Origin: Scrofimicrobium canadense
GTDB lineage: Bacteria > Actinomycetota > Actinomycetes > Actinomycetales > Actinomycetaceae
Assembly: GCF_009696615.1 (NCBI RefSeq)
Contig: NZ_VULO01000009.1
Span: 1-64,000 of the forward strand
Length of the DNA: 64,000 nt
Reading direction: 5' to 3'
Part shown: positions 17,516 to 27,574 of the stretch, piece after piece
Position numbering within the stretch: position 1 is the stretch's first letter
Layout: each line of letters starts with the position of its first letter
Program-made: the position numbers and the translations under genes
Notes under the pieces: model-generated
Seen by the model: the letters and a program-made list of their open reading frames with translations, nothing else
Told to the model about the DNA's origin: nothing
Database searches by the model: none

Positions 17516-17545
17516 TTGAAGCTCTACTCCACAACACTGTATAGT
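17516..17545 (+). promoter_or_regulatory. promoter of the DUF3145 gene
   Basis: TTGAAG (17516-17521), 18-bp spacer, TATAGT (17540-17545): one of the best matches to a housekeeping promoter in the window. It predicts an untranslated leader of about 80 nt before the ATG at 17634, unlike the leaderless neighbours. The ribosome site is GGAGGTTAAGG. Confidence 0.65.
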
Positions 17546-17633
17546 TGACGTGTAACCGCTGGGCTCAGGCCAGTTTGACGGTCACAAGGACGTTGGGGAA
17601 GACGACCCTTGGACAGAAAACTGGAGGTTAAGG

Positions 17634-18134
17634 ATGAGCAGAAATGTCACCCGCGGGGTACTTTTTGTGCATACAGCACCCCCCGCCCTGGGACCCCATG
17701 TGGAATGGGCTGTGGGGAGCGCCTTGGGAGCCGAGGTGAGTCTACGCTGGACAAATCAAGAGGCTGAGCCGGGAATGATTCGGACCGAGTACTCGTGGGT
17801 CGGCCCGGTTGGAACGGGAGCTCGCTTGGCATCAGCTTTGCGTGGCTGGGAGCACCTTCGCTATGAGGTGACTGAAGAAGCGACCCCCGGCAGTGATGGG
17901 GGACGGTGGGCGCACACCCCGAGCTTGGGAATCTTCCACTCACAGATGGACTCGGTGGGCAATACTGTAGTGCCTGAAGACCGCATTCGGGGGGCTCTTG
18001 AGAGAGCCGAGGATTTCTTCAGCCTTCGTGAGGCGCTGGACCTCGCATTGGGACAAGCATGGGATGACGAGCTGGAACCATTCCGCTACGCGGGTGCGGG
18101 AGCGCCGGTGAGGTGGCTACATCGTGCCGGATGA
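17634..18134 (+). CDS. DUF3145 family protein
   Basis: A 166-residue soluble protein of the actinobacteria-restricted DUF3145 family; the opening RGVLFVHTAPPALGPHVEWA and the GIFHSQMD segment are recognisable. Function unknown. In other actinobacteria the gene sits beside type II fatty-acid synthase genes (fabD-fabH-acpP-fabF). Here only an ACP-like gene follows, overlapping it by 11 bp, so the association may be a remnant. It has its own promoter and a strong ribosome site. Confidence 0.85.
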   Translation: MSRNVTRGVLFVHTAPPALGPHVEWAVGSALGAEVSLRWTNQEAEPGMIRTEYSWVGPVGTGARLASALRGWEHLRYEVTEEATPGSDGGRWAHTPSLGIFHSQMDSVGNTVVPEDRIRGALERAEDFFSLREALDLALGQAWDDELEPFRYAGAGAPVRWLHRAG

Positions 18135-18366
18135 AATCCCTTCCGAAGATGCGATTGTGCAGCATATCGCGGCTGAAAGCATTCATGTCGATGGGTCAAT
18201 CCATCGAGACCAAAAGCTATCAGACATCGGTCTCACCGGAATTGCATTGTGGGCGTGCGTTGCGCAGATAGAAAGAGAAATCGGCAGTCCGATTCTCGAT
18301 AAGCATGTCCAAAGTTGGGTGACAGTGGGGGACATTCTTGACGAGGTGACCCAGTCCTCACGTTGA
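18124..18366 (+). CDS. acyl-carrier-protein-like protein lacking the serine
   Basis: An 80-residue acidic helical protein with the ACP pattern: helix I, then the turn DIGLTGIALW (residues 34-43) where carriers have D-x-G-x-D-S-L, then helix II with E-rich end and a C-terminal VGDILDEV like the ACP helix IV. The Ser that carries phosphopantetheine is Gly39, so the protein should not be converted to holo-ACP. It overlaps the DUF3145 gene (GTG at 18124). Possible roles are a structural partner of DUF3145 or a decaying gene; the intact frame argues against simple decay. Confidence 0.65.
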   Translation: MPDEIPSEDAIVQHIAAESIHVDGSIHRDQKLSDIGLTGIALWACVAQIEREIGSPILDKHVQSWVTVGDILDEVTQSSR

Positions 18367-18466
18367 TTCCGTCTGGCGGCGTATATGGACAAGGCGGAGG
18401 GAAAGATACAGCAGGAGTACCCTCAAGTAGGTGCGATAATTGGCACTTACCGACGTGGAATGGCTC

Positions 18467-19888
18467 ATGACGACGACTGACGAACGCTCTGATAGCGGTA
18501 GTATCCCCGTGTCCAGTAGTTACCAGCAGGCGGAACCCACATTGAAACGTGGCCTGAATATGCGCCATATTCGTTTCATTGCTTTGGGGTCGGCTATAGG
18601 GACGGGACTTTTCTACGGCTCATCAAAAGCAATCCAAGCAGCTGGGCCTATAGTTTTGCTAGCTTACATTGTTGCTGGTGCGGCCGTGTATGTCGTGATG
18701 CGGTCTCTGGGCGAGATGGCAGTTCGTAATCCTGTTTCGGGTTCTTTTGGGACGTATGCAACGCGATATCTTGGACCATTTGCGGGCTTCGTTACTGGCT
18801 GGACTTTTGTCTTCGAAATGATAGTAGTGGCGATTGCAGATGTTACGGCCTTCGCTGTGTACATGGGGTTTTGGTTTCCGGGAACTCCTAAGTGGATATG
18901 GATTGTCGCAGTTATCCTCTTTATCGCTGGCATCAACACTCGACATGTCAAAGTGTTTGGTGAACTTGAGTTTTGGCTTAGTCTGGTCAAAGTTGGCGCC
19001 ATCATCGCTATGATCGGCGGGGGTGTGGCCCTTCTCTTGATGGGAATGTCCCTATCAGATGGAACCAGCTCAGGTGTTGAGAACCTTTGGGGTAACGGCG
19101 GGTTTGCACCCAAGGGCATTGAAGGACTCCTAGCCTCACTCACGATTGTTGTCTTCGCCTTTGGTGGCATTGAGACAATCGGCATTACTGCTGGCGAAGC
19201 AGCTGACCCCTCACATTCGATTCCTAAGGCAATCAATACGGTCCCGTGGCGAATTCTGTTGTTCTATGTGGGAACGTTGGCGATCATCATGTCGTTGGTT
19301 CCCTGGGACACCATTACGGGAGAAGCCAGTCCGTTTGTTCAGATATTTACGGCTCTTGGTCTGCCAGCCGCAGCTGATATTCTCAACCTGGTGGTGATTA
19401 CCGCGGCAATTTCTGCTATCAACGCGGACACGTTTGGTGCTGGGCGAATGCTCTATGGCTTGGCGCTCGAAGGGCACGCACCCAGGTCTTTTGCGAAGGT
19501 ATCGAATAGCGGAATTCCTTGGATGTCTGTAGCCGTCATGTGTATGGCATTGGGGGTTGGCGCACTGCTCAACGCACTTATTCCCGAGAGGGCTTTTGTC
19601 GTCATTGCTTCAATCGCTACATTTGCGACAGTGTGGGTATGGTTGATGATTATGCTGTCGCATGTAGCGATGCGCCGTAGAGTGAAGGACCACTCAAACT
19701 TTGATGTTCCGTTGTGGCCGTATGCCTCGTGGTTGACTATAGCTTTCATTTGTTGCGTGGTGGTTCTTTTGGCGTGGTTCCCCGATACTCGAACTGCGAT
19801 GATTGTTGGAGTCGTGTGGCTGGGTGTGCTGGCACTTTCGTATCGGCTGGCTCGTCGTCGCCAGAACCGCACTATCGCGGTGTCATAA
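18467..19888 (+). CDS. amino-acid permease (APC family)
   Basis: A 473-residue, 12-helix transporter of the AroP/GabP branch of the APC superfamily. The signature [20 protein letters not shown] opens helix 1, and the [13 protein letters not shown] segment of helix 6 is conserved. It probably imports an aromatic amino acid, proline or GABA-like substrate with protons; the exact substrate cannot be read. ATG at 18467 is preferred; GATAAT at 18435-18440 could be its -10 element and would give a short leader. The open frame reaches a TTG at 18440 within that element. Confidence 0.9.
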   Translation: MTTTDERSDSGSIPVSSSYQQAEPTLKRGLNMRHIRFIALGSAIGTGLFYGSSKAIQAAGPIVLLAYIVAGAAVYVVMRSLGEMAVRNPVSGSFGTYATRYLGPFAGFVTGWTFVFEMIVVAIADVTAFAVYMGFWFPGTPKWIWIVAVILFIAGINTRHVKVFGELEFWLSLVKVGAIIAMIGGGVALLLMGMSLSDGTSSGVENLWGNGGFAPKGIEGLLASLTIVVFAFGGIETIGITAGEAADPSHSIPKAINTVPWRILLFYVGTLAIIMSLVPWDTITGEASPFVQIFTALGLPAAADILNLVVITAAISAINADTFGAGRMLYGLALEGHAPRSFAKVSNSGIPWMSVAVMCMALGVGALLNALIPERAFVVIASIATFATVWVWLMIMLSHVAMRRRVKDHSNFDVPLWPYASWLTIAFICCVVVLLAWFPDTRTAMIVGVVWLGVLALSYRLARRRQNRTIAVS

Positions 19889-19960
19889 TACCCGTGGCAG
19901 TGCGATATTTGGTGCCGGGACAGTTATCTACCAACCGGCATGCGAATAGATGGGTGGTAG

Positions 19961-21721
19961 CTAGTAGCCTGTGTGCGTTGAGGGGATAAGAGAAATCAGA
20001 GTGTCGCGCACTGTTGAGGCTGGGATTTTATAGGTGTCCCTGTCGTAGGTCAGTAATCCATTGATCTCATCCTCAACATCGCACAGTTGCGTATAAATGA
20101 CCGCCCTGAGACCTCGATCAACAACTTTGGGCATCTCATCCAGGTGGAGGGCGCAAAACGCCTCTTCTAGTTGCTCTGAGGATTCGTAGGTTGAATATCC
20201 AAAAGTATTGTCTCCCCACGTATGCCCCGGCACGGGATAGGAAAAGCCTCCATATTCGGTGAGAGCTAGTACGCGCGGGTCGCGGCGAGAAAAACCTCGC
20301 CCGACGGCACGGGGAGGGCGGAAGTATAGGTGCACACTGCGCACGTCACCGCCTCCTTGATCGAACCAGCCGGATGCGTGATCAACCGGGCGACTTGGGT
20401 CGAGATTTTTCACGAGCTGCGCAGCCCTATTTGCCTCGAATTGACCCCACCCTTCGTTGAAGGGGACCCAGAGAACTATCGATGGGAACGACCGTAGATG
20501 GGTCACCATCTCAGTGAGCTCATCGCGGAAGGATTGAAGTCCGGCTTCGTCTTGACGCCCAAGTATTGGTCCTGGCTTATCCGGAAGCCAAAATGGAACA
20601 ACGACGCGACCGTTTAGAAGACTAGTCCGAGGAATTCTGCCCCCATTAGGCATATCCTGCCACACCATCATTCCGAGGCGATCACAATGGTAATACCACC
20701 GTGCACATTCGATCTTTATGTGTTTGCGGAGCGTATTGAAGCCAAGCTCTTTTGCTGATTCGATATCGAAAACTAAAGCCTCATCAGAGGGAGGAGTATA
20801 GCCTCCATCAGGCCAATACCCCTGGTCTAGAGCGCCCAGCACCATATAGGGTTTTCCGTTGAGAAAGAATTCGCCGCCCTTAGCTTCAAAGGTCCTCATT
20901 GCAAAGTACGAGGTGGTGTGGTCTTGGTCCAACTGGATGGTCGCGGGAATGAGATGGGGATGCGTAGGCGTCCAGAGTGGAAGGCCTGGGGTGGATAGGA
21001 CTACTGGAATACCTACGGGAACTGAGAAATCATGTCCGTCGATGGTGACGATAGCTGTGCCTGGAGACCCCTCCACAAGAACCTCAACTGAAGAGAGGTC
21101 AGGTTGGGCGGTTATTGATGTTCTCTGGATGTAGTTGAACGGAACCTGTTCAAGCCACACCGTCTGCCATATTCCCGATTGGGGTGTGTACCAAATGCCA
21201 CCGCGTGAGAGTGACTGTTTGCCATGCGTGAGCCACGCGCTGTCGGTGACATCGCGCACTGCAATAACTATTGTGTTGATGCCGTCGCGTATGGCGTCGC
21301 TGACATCGAAAGAAAATGGAAGATAACCACCGGTGTGGTACCCCACTTCAATCCCATTGATACTCACCCTGCACGACTGGTCGACAGCACCACAATGGAG
21401 AAGAGTGCGCTGCGCTGGGTCAAGATGGACGGTGAAATCACGCTGATACCACAGAGTTTGGTGGGGAAGGAGCTGCCTGTCGGCCCCCGAGAGAGGAAAT
21501 TCTGGAGAGAAAGGGACGACTATGCCTCCAGACCAATCCGATGGTGGGGAGGTTGGATCATCCACGGCAATAGGATCGCTGGTGTCGATGAATGCCTCAG
21601 TGATGGAATATTGCCATATTCCATTGAGGTTCAGCCAGTCATCGCGAACTAACTGAGGCCGAGGATATTCAGGCAGAGGGTGATGAGGATCGAGGGTCTT
21701 GCCCCACCGTGTGTACATCAT
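19961..21721 (-). CDS. glycoside hydrolase family 2 protein
   Basis: A 586-residue intracellular GH2 enzyme (beta-galactosidase/beta-glucuronidase type). The N-terminal sugar-binding domain begins DPHHPLPEYPRPQLVRDDW and is followed by an immunoglobulin-like domain and the TIM barrel. The acid/base Glu is in PFNEGWGQFE and the nucleophile Glu in LTEYGGFSYP. No signal peptide. It starts inside the 3' end of the upstream MFS gene (overlap 53 bp; ATG at 21721 or 21718) without a clear ribosome site, implying translational coupling. The transporter and hydrolase probably handle one glycoside; which one is unknown. Confidence 0.9.
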   Translation of the reverse strand: MMYTRWGKTLDPHHPLPEYPRPQLVRDDWLNLNGIWQYSITEAFIDTSDPIAVDDPTSPPSDWSGGIVVPFSPEFPLSGADRQLLPHQTLWYQRDFTVHLDPAQRTLLHCGAVDQSCRVSINGIEVGYHTGGYLPFSFDVSDAIRDGINTIVIAVRDVTDSAWLTHGKQSLSRGGIWYTPQSGIWQTVWLEQVPFNYIQRTSITAQPDLSSVEVLVEGSPGTAIVTIDGHDFSVPVGIPVVLSTPGLPLWTPTHPHLIPATIQLDQDHTTSYFAMRTFEAKGGEFFLNGKPYMVLGALDQGYWPDGGYTPPSDEALVFDIESAKELGFNTLRKHIKIECARWYYHCDRLGMMVWQDMPNGGRIPRTSLLNGRVVVPFWLPDKPGPILGRQDEAGLQSFRDELTEMVTHLRSFPSIVLWVPFNEGWGQFEANRAAQLVKNLDPSRPVDHASGWFDQGGGDVRSVHLYFRPPRAVGRGFSRRDPRVLALTEYGGFSYPVPGHTWGDNTFGYSTYESSEQLEEAFCALHLDEMPKVVDRGLRAVIYTQLCDVEDEINGLLTYDRDTYKIPASTVRDTLISLIPSTHTGY

Positions 21722-22988
21722 GCTTTTGAATGTAGCGCAAGCCAGCCATTGGCACCAGGACAAAAAGTGCAACAACGGCTGCCGCAATGAATATCCATGG
21801 GGTGGGGACTTGTTTGACTTGACCTAAATCGGTGTAGGTTTCCGCCGCACTGGAGATGACAGTGGCGCCTACGGTGGGCCCGATCCACATGGGGATCAAA
21901 ACCATGGCAATCATTCGTAATCCCTGGACCATTCCAGCGTGTTGAGCTGGTGTGTTGTCCCGCACTTCAGCGGCTATCGCAGCTACCGATAGCATGAATC
22001 CGGCAAACATGATGGTGCCACATAGGATGACTGGCCATGTTGTGCGGGCAAAGAACACTCCGAGATAACCGGCAATCATGATGGCTGTTGCGGGCAATAT
22101 TGAACGGACTTTTCCGACTCGGTCAATAATGCGTCCACCCAGAACAGAAAGAATAGAAGCAGAAATGATGACCGCAGCGAGCACCAGGGCGTATGCATCT
22201 ATCTGGAGACGCCGCTGCAGGTAAACAATGATGTACGGCAGAAATACTTGCGTCGATGTACCGATGATCGCCCAGGCTGCAAGAGTGAGATATAGCGAAG
22301 GGTTACGTCGAATGCTTGAGGGACGCAGTCCCAGGATTACTGAGCTGAAGTACCCTTCAGTAGATTTCTTGAGAGTAGGTGCGTCTTTAGCTAATGGCCA
22401 TGCAAGGACTCCGATTCCCGCGGTGCAGATGCCGATGATAGCAAAAAAGAGAAACCAATGGCCATCTTTAGTGAGAGGGTCCAGCGCGCCAAAAACCACC
22501 AGCATAGCGACCATTGGCATGATCTGGAGGACCGCATCGATACGACCACGGTTTGAGTCATCGGTGTTGTCAGTGACCCACGCGTTGAATGCGGCATCAT
22601 TTGCTCCGGCACCAAAAAAGGACATGACACAGTCAAGAAGGATAATCGCAGTGACAGCACCAGCAATAGCCATCCCAGGTCCCGCATGGACCAGGCCAAA
22701 TGTTGCAGTGACTGCTCCCCATAGAAGATACCCGATGACGATGAATGGACGCCGAGTTCCAGCCCGGTCTGACCAGGCGCCAAGGAATAGTGTTGCCAGA
22801 GTCGCGGTCAGAGCTCCCAAAGCCACCATGAGGGCAATGACATGGGGAGAGTCAGTGAGGGTTTCAAAGATGAATACATTGAGATACATGTTCTCTACGG
22901 TCCACGCTAACTGACCGGTGAGACCGAGAATCACGACTCCACTCATGAGGCGGGGGCTGATGGGAGAGAGTTTCTCACGTTGGCGCAT
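21669..22988 (-). CDS. MFS transporter, likely glycoside uptake
   Basis: A 439-residue, 12-helix major facilitator with the loop 2-3 motif GAWSDRAGTRRPF. Sequence features such as FFGAGANDAAFNAWVTDN are like sugar-cation symporters of the SLC45/GPH-like groups. It lies 11 bp after the AI-2E family gene and overlaps the GH2 glycosidase, so it probably imports the glycoside that GH2 splits. Substrate is inferred from context only. Confidence 0.85.
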   Translation of the reverse strand: MRQREKLSPISPRLMSGVVILGLTGQLAWTVENMYLNVFIFETLTDSPHVIALMVALGALTATLATLFLGAWSDRAGTRRPFIVIGYLLWGAVTATFGLVHAGPGMAIAGAVTAIILLDCVMSFFGAGANDAAFNAWVTDNTDDSNRGRIDAVLQIMPMVAMLVVFGALDPLTKDGHWFLFFAIIGICTAGIGVLAWPLAKDAPTLKKSTEGYFSSVILGLRPSSIRRNPSLYLTLAAWAIIGTSTQVFLPYIIVYLQRRLQIDAYALVLAAVIISASILSVLGGRIIDRVGKVRSILPATAIMIAGYLGVFFARTTWPVILCGTIMFAGFMLSVAAIAAEVRDNTPAQHAGMVQGLRMIAMVLIPMWIGPTVGATVISSAAETYTDLGQVKQVPTPWIFIAAAVVALFVLVPMAGLRYIQKHDVHTVGQDPRSSSPSA

Positions 22989-22999
22989 AGGAATCTCGC

Positions 23000-24091
23000 C
23001 TAGACCAAACGGGCAGAGGACGACTCATCGTGAGTGTGTGCTTCAGTAATCTCCTCTCCTGAAAGCCACCGCAACCAGTGTGTCCCTGGATCATTTTCAA
23101 GTACTAATGCGCGAACCGCGAGTGTGAGTGGTACAGAAAGAATGGCGCCCAATGGTCCAAGAATAAATGTCCAAAAAACAACGGAGAAGAAACTCAAAGT
23201 GAGATTAAGGTTGACTGCGTCAGAGATGAATTTGGGTTGGATGAGAACTTGAAGCAGTACGTTGACTCCACAGTAGATGGCAATGACGATTAACGCTAAA
23301 GGCCATCCTCCCACGACGAAGGCTAAGAGTGTTGGCGGGGCCATGCCTAAGAAGAACCCTATGTTGGGAATGAAATTGGTAACGAACGCCAATACCGCCC
23401 ATACTGCTGGGCCTGGCACATCGAGAAACCATAGGGCCGCTCCGTCGATGACGGCTACCACGGCACCAAAGAGAGCGTTGACAACGAAGTAGCGTCGAAC
23501 TCCGGAATTAAACCGCGCGAATGCTTTTATCGATGGAGTTGAAGACTCTCCGTAAAGCTCTTTAGCACGAGAAATTCGGGAGGCATCTGCAGAAATGAAG
23601 ATGACATAGCAAACGACAAAGAAGAAGGCGACGACTGTTCCAAGCGCCATGTTGGACAGATATGTGACCCATGAGAGAATATATGAGGGCTCAAGGAACG
23701 AAGAAACTGCGTTGGCTGCTTGTTGATCGAGTCCCACCGAATGAAGCCATGCGATGATGCTTCCAGCGGTCGTCTGGAGTTCGGTTGCGATCTCGGGCAC
23801 CATGTCTGCAAAACGTGAACCTGCGTAGTACAGAAGGCCTCCCATGCCTGCCAGGAGAAAAAATGCAACGACTATGACCGCAGTAGATGCCAACCATCCA
23901 GGTGCACCCATGCGTATGAAGGGGTTACGCACCGGAAGACAGATGATCACTATCAACCAGCCCAATAGCAGTGGGCCGAAAATCTCCGATGTAAAGTAAA
24001 TGCCTGCTAACGCTATCGTTGCAGCTGCTGCACTGAGAAGTAGTGTTAAAGAAGGCGGAAGCACGCGCGTGTTCCCGGGTTGACTGGTCAT
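23000..24091 (-). CDS. AI-2E family (PerM-like) membrane protein
   Basis: A 363-residue membrane protein with about eight helices in the arrangement of the UPF0118/AI-2E exporter family: a paired N-terminal hairpin, a soluble amphipathic middle (residues 90-150) and C-terminal helices with FIPNIGFFLGMAPP, close to the conserved family motif. Members export autoinducer-2, act as sodium/proton antiporters or are uncharacterised. GGAGGTT lies before the ATG. It is the first gene of a three-gene - strand unit with the MFS and GH2 genes. Confidence 0.85.
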   Translation of the reverse strand: MTSQPGNTRVLPPSLTLLLSAAAATIALAGIYFTSEIFGPLLLGWLIVIICLPVRNPFIRMGAPGWLASTAVIVVAFFLLAGMGGLLYYAGSRFADMVPEIATELQTTAGSIIAWLHSVGLDQQAANAVSSFLEPSYILSWVTYLSNMALGTVVAFFFVVCYVIFISADASRISRAKELYGESSTPSIKAFARFNSGVRRYFVVNALFGAVVAVIDGAALWFLDVPGPAVWAVLAFVTNFIPNIGFFLGMAPPTLLAFVVGGWPLALIVIAIYCGVNVLLQVLIQPKFISDAVNLNLTLSFFSVVFWTFILGPLGAILSVPLTLAVRALVLENDPGTHWLRWLSGEEITEAHTHDESSSARLV

Positions 24092-24104
24092 GAGATGAAC
24101 CTCC

Positions 24105-24122
24105 GTGATCTGCTGAGATCAC
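24105..24122 (-). promoter_or_regulatory. inverted repeat before AI-2E family gene
   Basis: GTGATCT-GCTG-AGATCAC is a perfect 7-bp palindrome with a 4-nt centre, immediately upstream of the ribosome site of the AI-2E family gene. It could be an operator or an RNA hairpin. Role is inference. Confidence 0.4.
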
Positions 24123-24170
24123 GCTACCAGGAATCTGATTGCTTCCGCCCTCTATACGTTTGTGTCCCTA

Positions 24171-24668
24171 TTACTGCAGTGCAGTAAGGACGCTTTGATA
24201 ATCGGGCTCTTGCTTGATCTCAGGAACCTGCTCGGTGTATATCACTTCGCCATCTTGGGCGATCACCACGACGGCACGAGAAAGCAATCCCTCTAGTGGT
24301 CCATCGACCTGGAGAACACCAAAATCTTTGCCAAAAGTTGATCGGAAAGCTGAAGCGGTTACAACGTTTTTGATGCCTTCGGCTCCGCAGAACCGATCAA
24401 GGGCAAAGGGAAGATCATGGGACACGCATACCACTACTGTGTTTTCAAGTCCCGAAGCAAGCTCATTGAACTGTCGTACTGACGTGGCACATACCCCAGT
24501 GTCAACTGAAGGGAAGATATTGAGAACGATCCGTTTCCCCTCAAAATCTTTGCTTGACACGGGAGATAAGTCGGCAGCGACCAGATCGAACGAGGGGGCG
24601 ATCGTGCCTACTGCTGGTAATTCACCACTGGTGTTAACGGGCTCTCCGCCCAAAGTAATCGTAGTCAT
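24171..24668 (-). CDS. tpx: thiol peroxidase (2-Cys, Tpx type)
   Basis: A 165-residue peroxiredoxin reducing hydroperoxides with thioredoxin. The peroxidatic Cys60 lies in [16 protein letters not shown] and the resolving Cys94 in [12 protein letters not shown], as in atypical 2-Cys Tpx. The start at 24668 was chosen because CACAAT lies exactly 6 nt before this ATG on the - strand, which fits a leaderless transcript, and because the family N-terminus begins there; a further in-frame ATG at 24689 would add seven residues. Confidence 0.95.
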   Translation of the reverse strand: MTTITLGGEPVNTSGELPAVGTIAPSFDLVAADLSPVSSKDFEGKRIVLNIFPSVDTGVCATSVRQFNELASGLENTVVVCVSHDLPFALDRFCGAEGIKNVVTASAFRSTFGKDFGVLQVDGPLEGLLSRAVVVIAQDGEVIYTEQVPEIKQEPDYQSVLTALQ

Positions 24669-24674
24669 GCTTCT

Positions 24675-24680
24675 ATTGTG
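24675..24680 (-). promoter_or_regulatory. -10 element for leaderless tpx
   Basis: CACAAT on the - strand, within TGGCACAAT, 6 nt before the tpx ATG. The identical TGGCACAAT stands 6 nt before the proposed sua5 start at 46560. Confidence 0.5.
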
Positions 24681-24735
24681 CCAGCGCAACGCTGTCCATG
24701 CCTCTTGGAAATGCTACCGGAAGTGGGGGATTGCC

Positions 24736-25503
24736 CTAGCGTCCTAGCTCAATGGCTAGTTCGTCGAGTTCATCCCCACCGGCCATCATGCGTGTGAGAG
24801 CATCGAGAGAGAGATTGTCTTTGGAGAAGTTACCTAGTGATCTCCCATTCTTGAGGATCAAGAACTGATCGCCGATAGGGTAGGCGTGGTGTGGATTATG
24901 CGTAATGAAGACGACGCCAAGTCCGCGGTCGCGTGCGGCAGCAATATATCGCAGCACTATAGCTGATTGTTTGACCCCGAGAGCTGCTGTTGGCTCGTCA
25001 AGGATGAGTACTTTCGCTCCAAAATACACGGAACGGGCGATTGCCACGCATTGGCGTTCACCTCCGGAAAGAGTCCCAATCGGCTGATTGACATCGTGGA
25101 GATCTATTCCCATAGCCGCAAGCTGTTGACGGGTAACTTGTTTCATCTGTGCGGTGTCGAGGCGGCGAAAGGGGCCACGGCCGCGAGTCAGCTCTGACCC
25201 TAGAAAAAAATTTCTCCATACTGGCATGAGAGGTACAACAGCTAAATCTTGGTAGACAGTTGCGATACCGGCGGAAAGTGCTCCAAGAGGTCCGTCAAAA
25301 TCAGCTGGTTTCCCCTCGACCAGAAAATGGCCTGAAGAGGGCTTGTGTACTCCAGAAAGCACTTTTATCAGAGTCGATTTCCCTGCGCCGTTATCGCCCA
25401 GAATGCAGGTGACACGTCCGGCATCCACCGTCATTGATACGTCAGTGAGCGCTGCTACAGCACCGTAGTTTTTGCTTATGCCACTCACGTCGATCAGACT
25501 CAC
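24736..25503 (-). CDS. sugar ABC transporter ATPase (FrcA-like)
   Basis: A single-domain ABC ATPase of 255 residues. Walker A is GDNGAGKST, the signature is [13 protein letters not shown] and Walker B ends LILDEPTA. Sugar importers of the Rbs type usually have a fused two-domain ATPase of about 500 residues; a single domain is typical of the fructose-type FrcBCA system, which also shares the gene order binding protein, permease, ATPase. It overlaps the permease by ATGA. Substrate is probably a monosaccharide; fructose or ribose cannot be distinguished. Confidence 0.9.
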   Translation of the reverse strand: MSLIDVSGISKNYGAVAALTDVSMTVDAGRVTCILGDNGAGKSTLIKVLSGVHKPSSGHFLVEGKPADFDGPLGALSAGIATVYQDLAVVPLMPVWRNFFLGSELTRGRGPFRRLDTAQMKQVTRQQLAAMGIDLHDVNQPIGTLSGGERQCVAIARSVYFGAKVLILDEPTAALGVKQSAIVLRYIAAARDRGLGVVFITHNPHHAYPIGDQFLILKNGRSLGNFSKDNLSLDALTRMMAGGDELDELAIELGR

Positions 25504-26531
25504 GATTTACCTCCCAAGCGGCGGCGAACCCAATGATTCACAAATACTGCCAGAAGAAGCATGATTCCCATGAAAGTTTTTAGCCAGTTGGTGTCCCATT
25601 GCGCAAAACTAATGCCCTGGAAGGCCATGCCATAAATGAGTGCCCCCAGAGATGCCCCTAGCGGCGACCCGAAACCGCCGGTGAGCAGGCACCCGCCGAC
25701 TACGGCACAAATAATGTAGATAAATTCTTGACCCACTCCCGTATTAGCCTGCACAGTTGAGGTCCTGAAGAGCGAAATCATTCCAACGAGCCACGCAGCG
25801 GCCGCAGTCCCCATAAATAGAGCAATTTTCGTCTTGTAGATGGGAACTCCAAGCTGTCTGGCAGCCCCAAGGTCTCCGCCGACAGCGAAGGTCCAGTTTC
25901 CTGGACGAGTATGTTGAAGAATCCACATGGCCACTGCGCAAACAGCAATCCACCACAGCAACGAGATGTAAAAGCGTCCGCCAAAGGCCTCGACGGATGC
26001 GCCAAAGAGCGGTTGAATACTGTCATAATGGGGGACTTTAGCCATCCCCTGAATGGCAACCTGGCCGGTGAGTATTTTAGTGACAGCGAGATCGATACCT
26101 GCGAGGATAAAAAAAGTTGAGAGTGTAACAATGAAACTGGGCAGACCCGTGCGTGTCACCATGTAGCCATTGAGGAAGCCGATTCCCAGTGCCAGGATCA
26201 GCGACACTAGGACTGCAATCCAGATGTTCAATCCCCATTGGGTCGTGAGCACGCCAACCACCAAAGCGGTGAACCCCGTCATGACACCGGCTGAAAGGTC
26301 GAATTCACCGCCAATCATCAGCATGGCCACAGCTACCGCCATGATCCCATATGAGGCAGCGGACTCTAACCACACTCCTATTCCTGCAGGAGTCATGAAT
26401 GCCTGGGTGTAAACAGAAAAGAAGAACATCACCGCTGCCGCGGCAACCAGTGCACCGATCTCTGCGCGCGCTAAGAGTCTACTTATCCAGGGATCGACAG
26501 TGCGCGCTTCGGCGGGCTTAGCGGGTACCAT
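25500..26531 (-). CDS. sugar ABC transporter permease
   Basis: A 343-residue permease with about nine to ten helices of the RbsC/FrcC (BPD_transp_2) family. The segment [20 protein letters not shown] and a later [19 protein letters not shown] are family hallmarks. Start at 26531 is inferred; the open frame extends upstream into the binding-protein gene, but the family N-terminus and hydrophobic part fit this ATG, which overlaps the binding-protein stop by 14 bp. Works with the adjacent ATPase and lipoprotein. Confidence 0.88.
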   Translation of the reverse strand: MVPAKPAEARTVDPWISRLLARAEIGALVAAAAVMFFFSVYTQAFMTPAGIGVWLESAASYGIMAVAVAMLMIGGEFDLSAGVMTGFTALVVGVLTTQWGLNIWIAVLVSLILALGIGFLNGYMVTRTGLPSFIVTLSTFFILAGIDLAVTKILTGQVAIQGMAKVPHYDSIQPLFGASVEAFGGRFYISLLWWIAVCAVAMWILQHTRPGNWTFAVGGDLGAARQLGVPIYKTKIALFMGTAAAAWLVGMISLFRTSTVQANTGVGQEFIYIICAVVGGCLLTGGFGSPLGASLGALIYGMAFQGISFAQWDTNWLKTFMGIMLLLAVFVNHWVRRRLGGKS

Positions 26532-27480
26532 TCTTCGCAAATTCCGATACCGTATCGACATTATCTTTGGTGATGAAAGCTGGACCCGAATAGACGGGTT
26601 CACCTCCGCCAATGACGTTCCCGTTAATACTGTTGAGGTACAGTGCGGTAATGCCGAGGAATCCTTGTACATAAGGTTGCTGATCAACAGCAAAGAGAAT
26701 ACTTCCACTTTGGATGTTGTCGATGACATCTTCGGTGAGGTCAAATGTGACTACCTTCGCATCCGAATCGGCTTCTTCTACCGCGCCAACAGCATCGATG
26801 CTGAACTGCGCACCCAAGGCCAGGATACCGTTGATCGTTGGGTCCGCTTGGAGCTTTGCCTTGATAGTGGCCTTTACCTCAGCATCGTTCGTGCCATCAA
26901 CCTGTAGATTTTCTACGGTGCCTCCCATGGTGGACGCTGCCGCCTTGCAGCGTTCTTCGTGACCAATATTGCCTGCCTCGTGAAGAACACAAATGGCCTT
27001 AGTAATGCCTAGTTCTTTCATTTCTTTACCAGCAGCTGCACCCGCGACCGACTCTGATTGGCCGATATGCGTGAACGCCCCGAACTCAGCGGAGCGTTCA
27101 ATCCCTGAATTGATGGTGACCACGGGGATTCCTGCTGCCACTGCTTTTTCAACTGAAGCCTCGAGCCCGTCGGGATTGGCCATGGAGATCACTAATCCGT
27201 CAACACCTTGCGCCACTGCATTGTCAATAAGCTGTGATTGCTTGGCCGGGTCTGGATCGGAACTGTAAGTAACAGTAGCCCCATAGTCCGATCCAGCTTT
27301 TTCAGCACCAGATTTTACGCGATCCCAAAATGCATCTCCTTGAGCAGAGTGGGTGACTACTGCGTACGTGGCAGCAATCGCGTTTCCGCTTTCAGAAGTG
27401 TTGTCTTGCCCCGTACCGGAGCACCCCGCTAGTGTGGCCAGCGAAAACGCGGCGATTGCCAATGCAGCGCCTTTTCTCAT
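26518..27480 (-). CDS. sugar-binding lipoprotein of ABC transporter
   Basis: A 320-residue substrate-binding protein. The signal peptide ends in the lipobox LAGC with Cys20, so it is anchored to the outer face of the membrane. The mature part is a type I periplasmic binding protein fold (RbsB/FrcB-like); segments AVAAGIPVVTINSGIE and VVTFDLTEDVIDNIQSG are typical hinge/ligand regions. AAGGGAGAGC precedes the ATG. First gene of the FrcBCA-like operon and divergent from argS; no local LacI-type regulator is present. Confidence 0.92.
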   Translation of the reverse strand: MRKGAALAIAAFSLATLAGCSGTGQDNTSESGNAIAATYAVVTHSAQGDAFWDRVKSGAEKAGSDYGATVTYSSDPDPAKQSQLIDNAVAQGVDGLVISMANPDGLEASVEKAVAAGIPVVTINSGIERSAEFGAFTHIGQSESVAGAAAGKEMKELGITKAICVLHEAGNIGHEERCKAAASTMGGTVENLQVDGTNDAEVKATIKAKLQADPTINGILALGAQFSIDAVGAVEEADSDAKVVTFDLTEDVIDNIQSGSILFAVDQQPYVQGFLGITALYLNSINGNVIGGGEPVYSGPAFITKDNVDTVSEFAKNGTR

Positions 27481-27574
27481 TTGTGCTCTCCCTTTTGCAT
27501 GAGTCCACTTCTTGCTATGTAACTATAGGTGACCGACCCTGCGGCGGCCTTTGCTGGCCAAGGCTCGGGCGCGC

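Noticed and set aside
25500-26744. Longer 414-codon start for the sugar permease
   Set aside because: The extra N-terminal residues lie within the binding-protein gene, are not hydrophobic and do not match the permease family.
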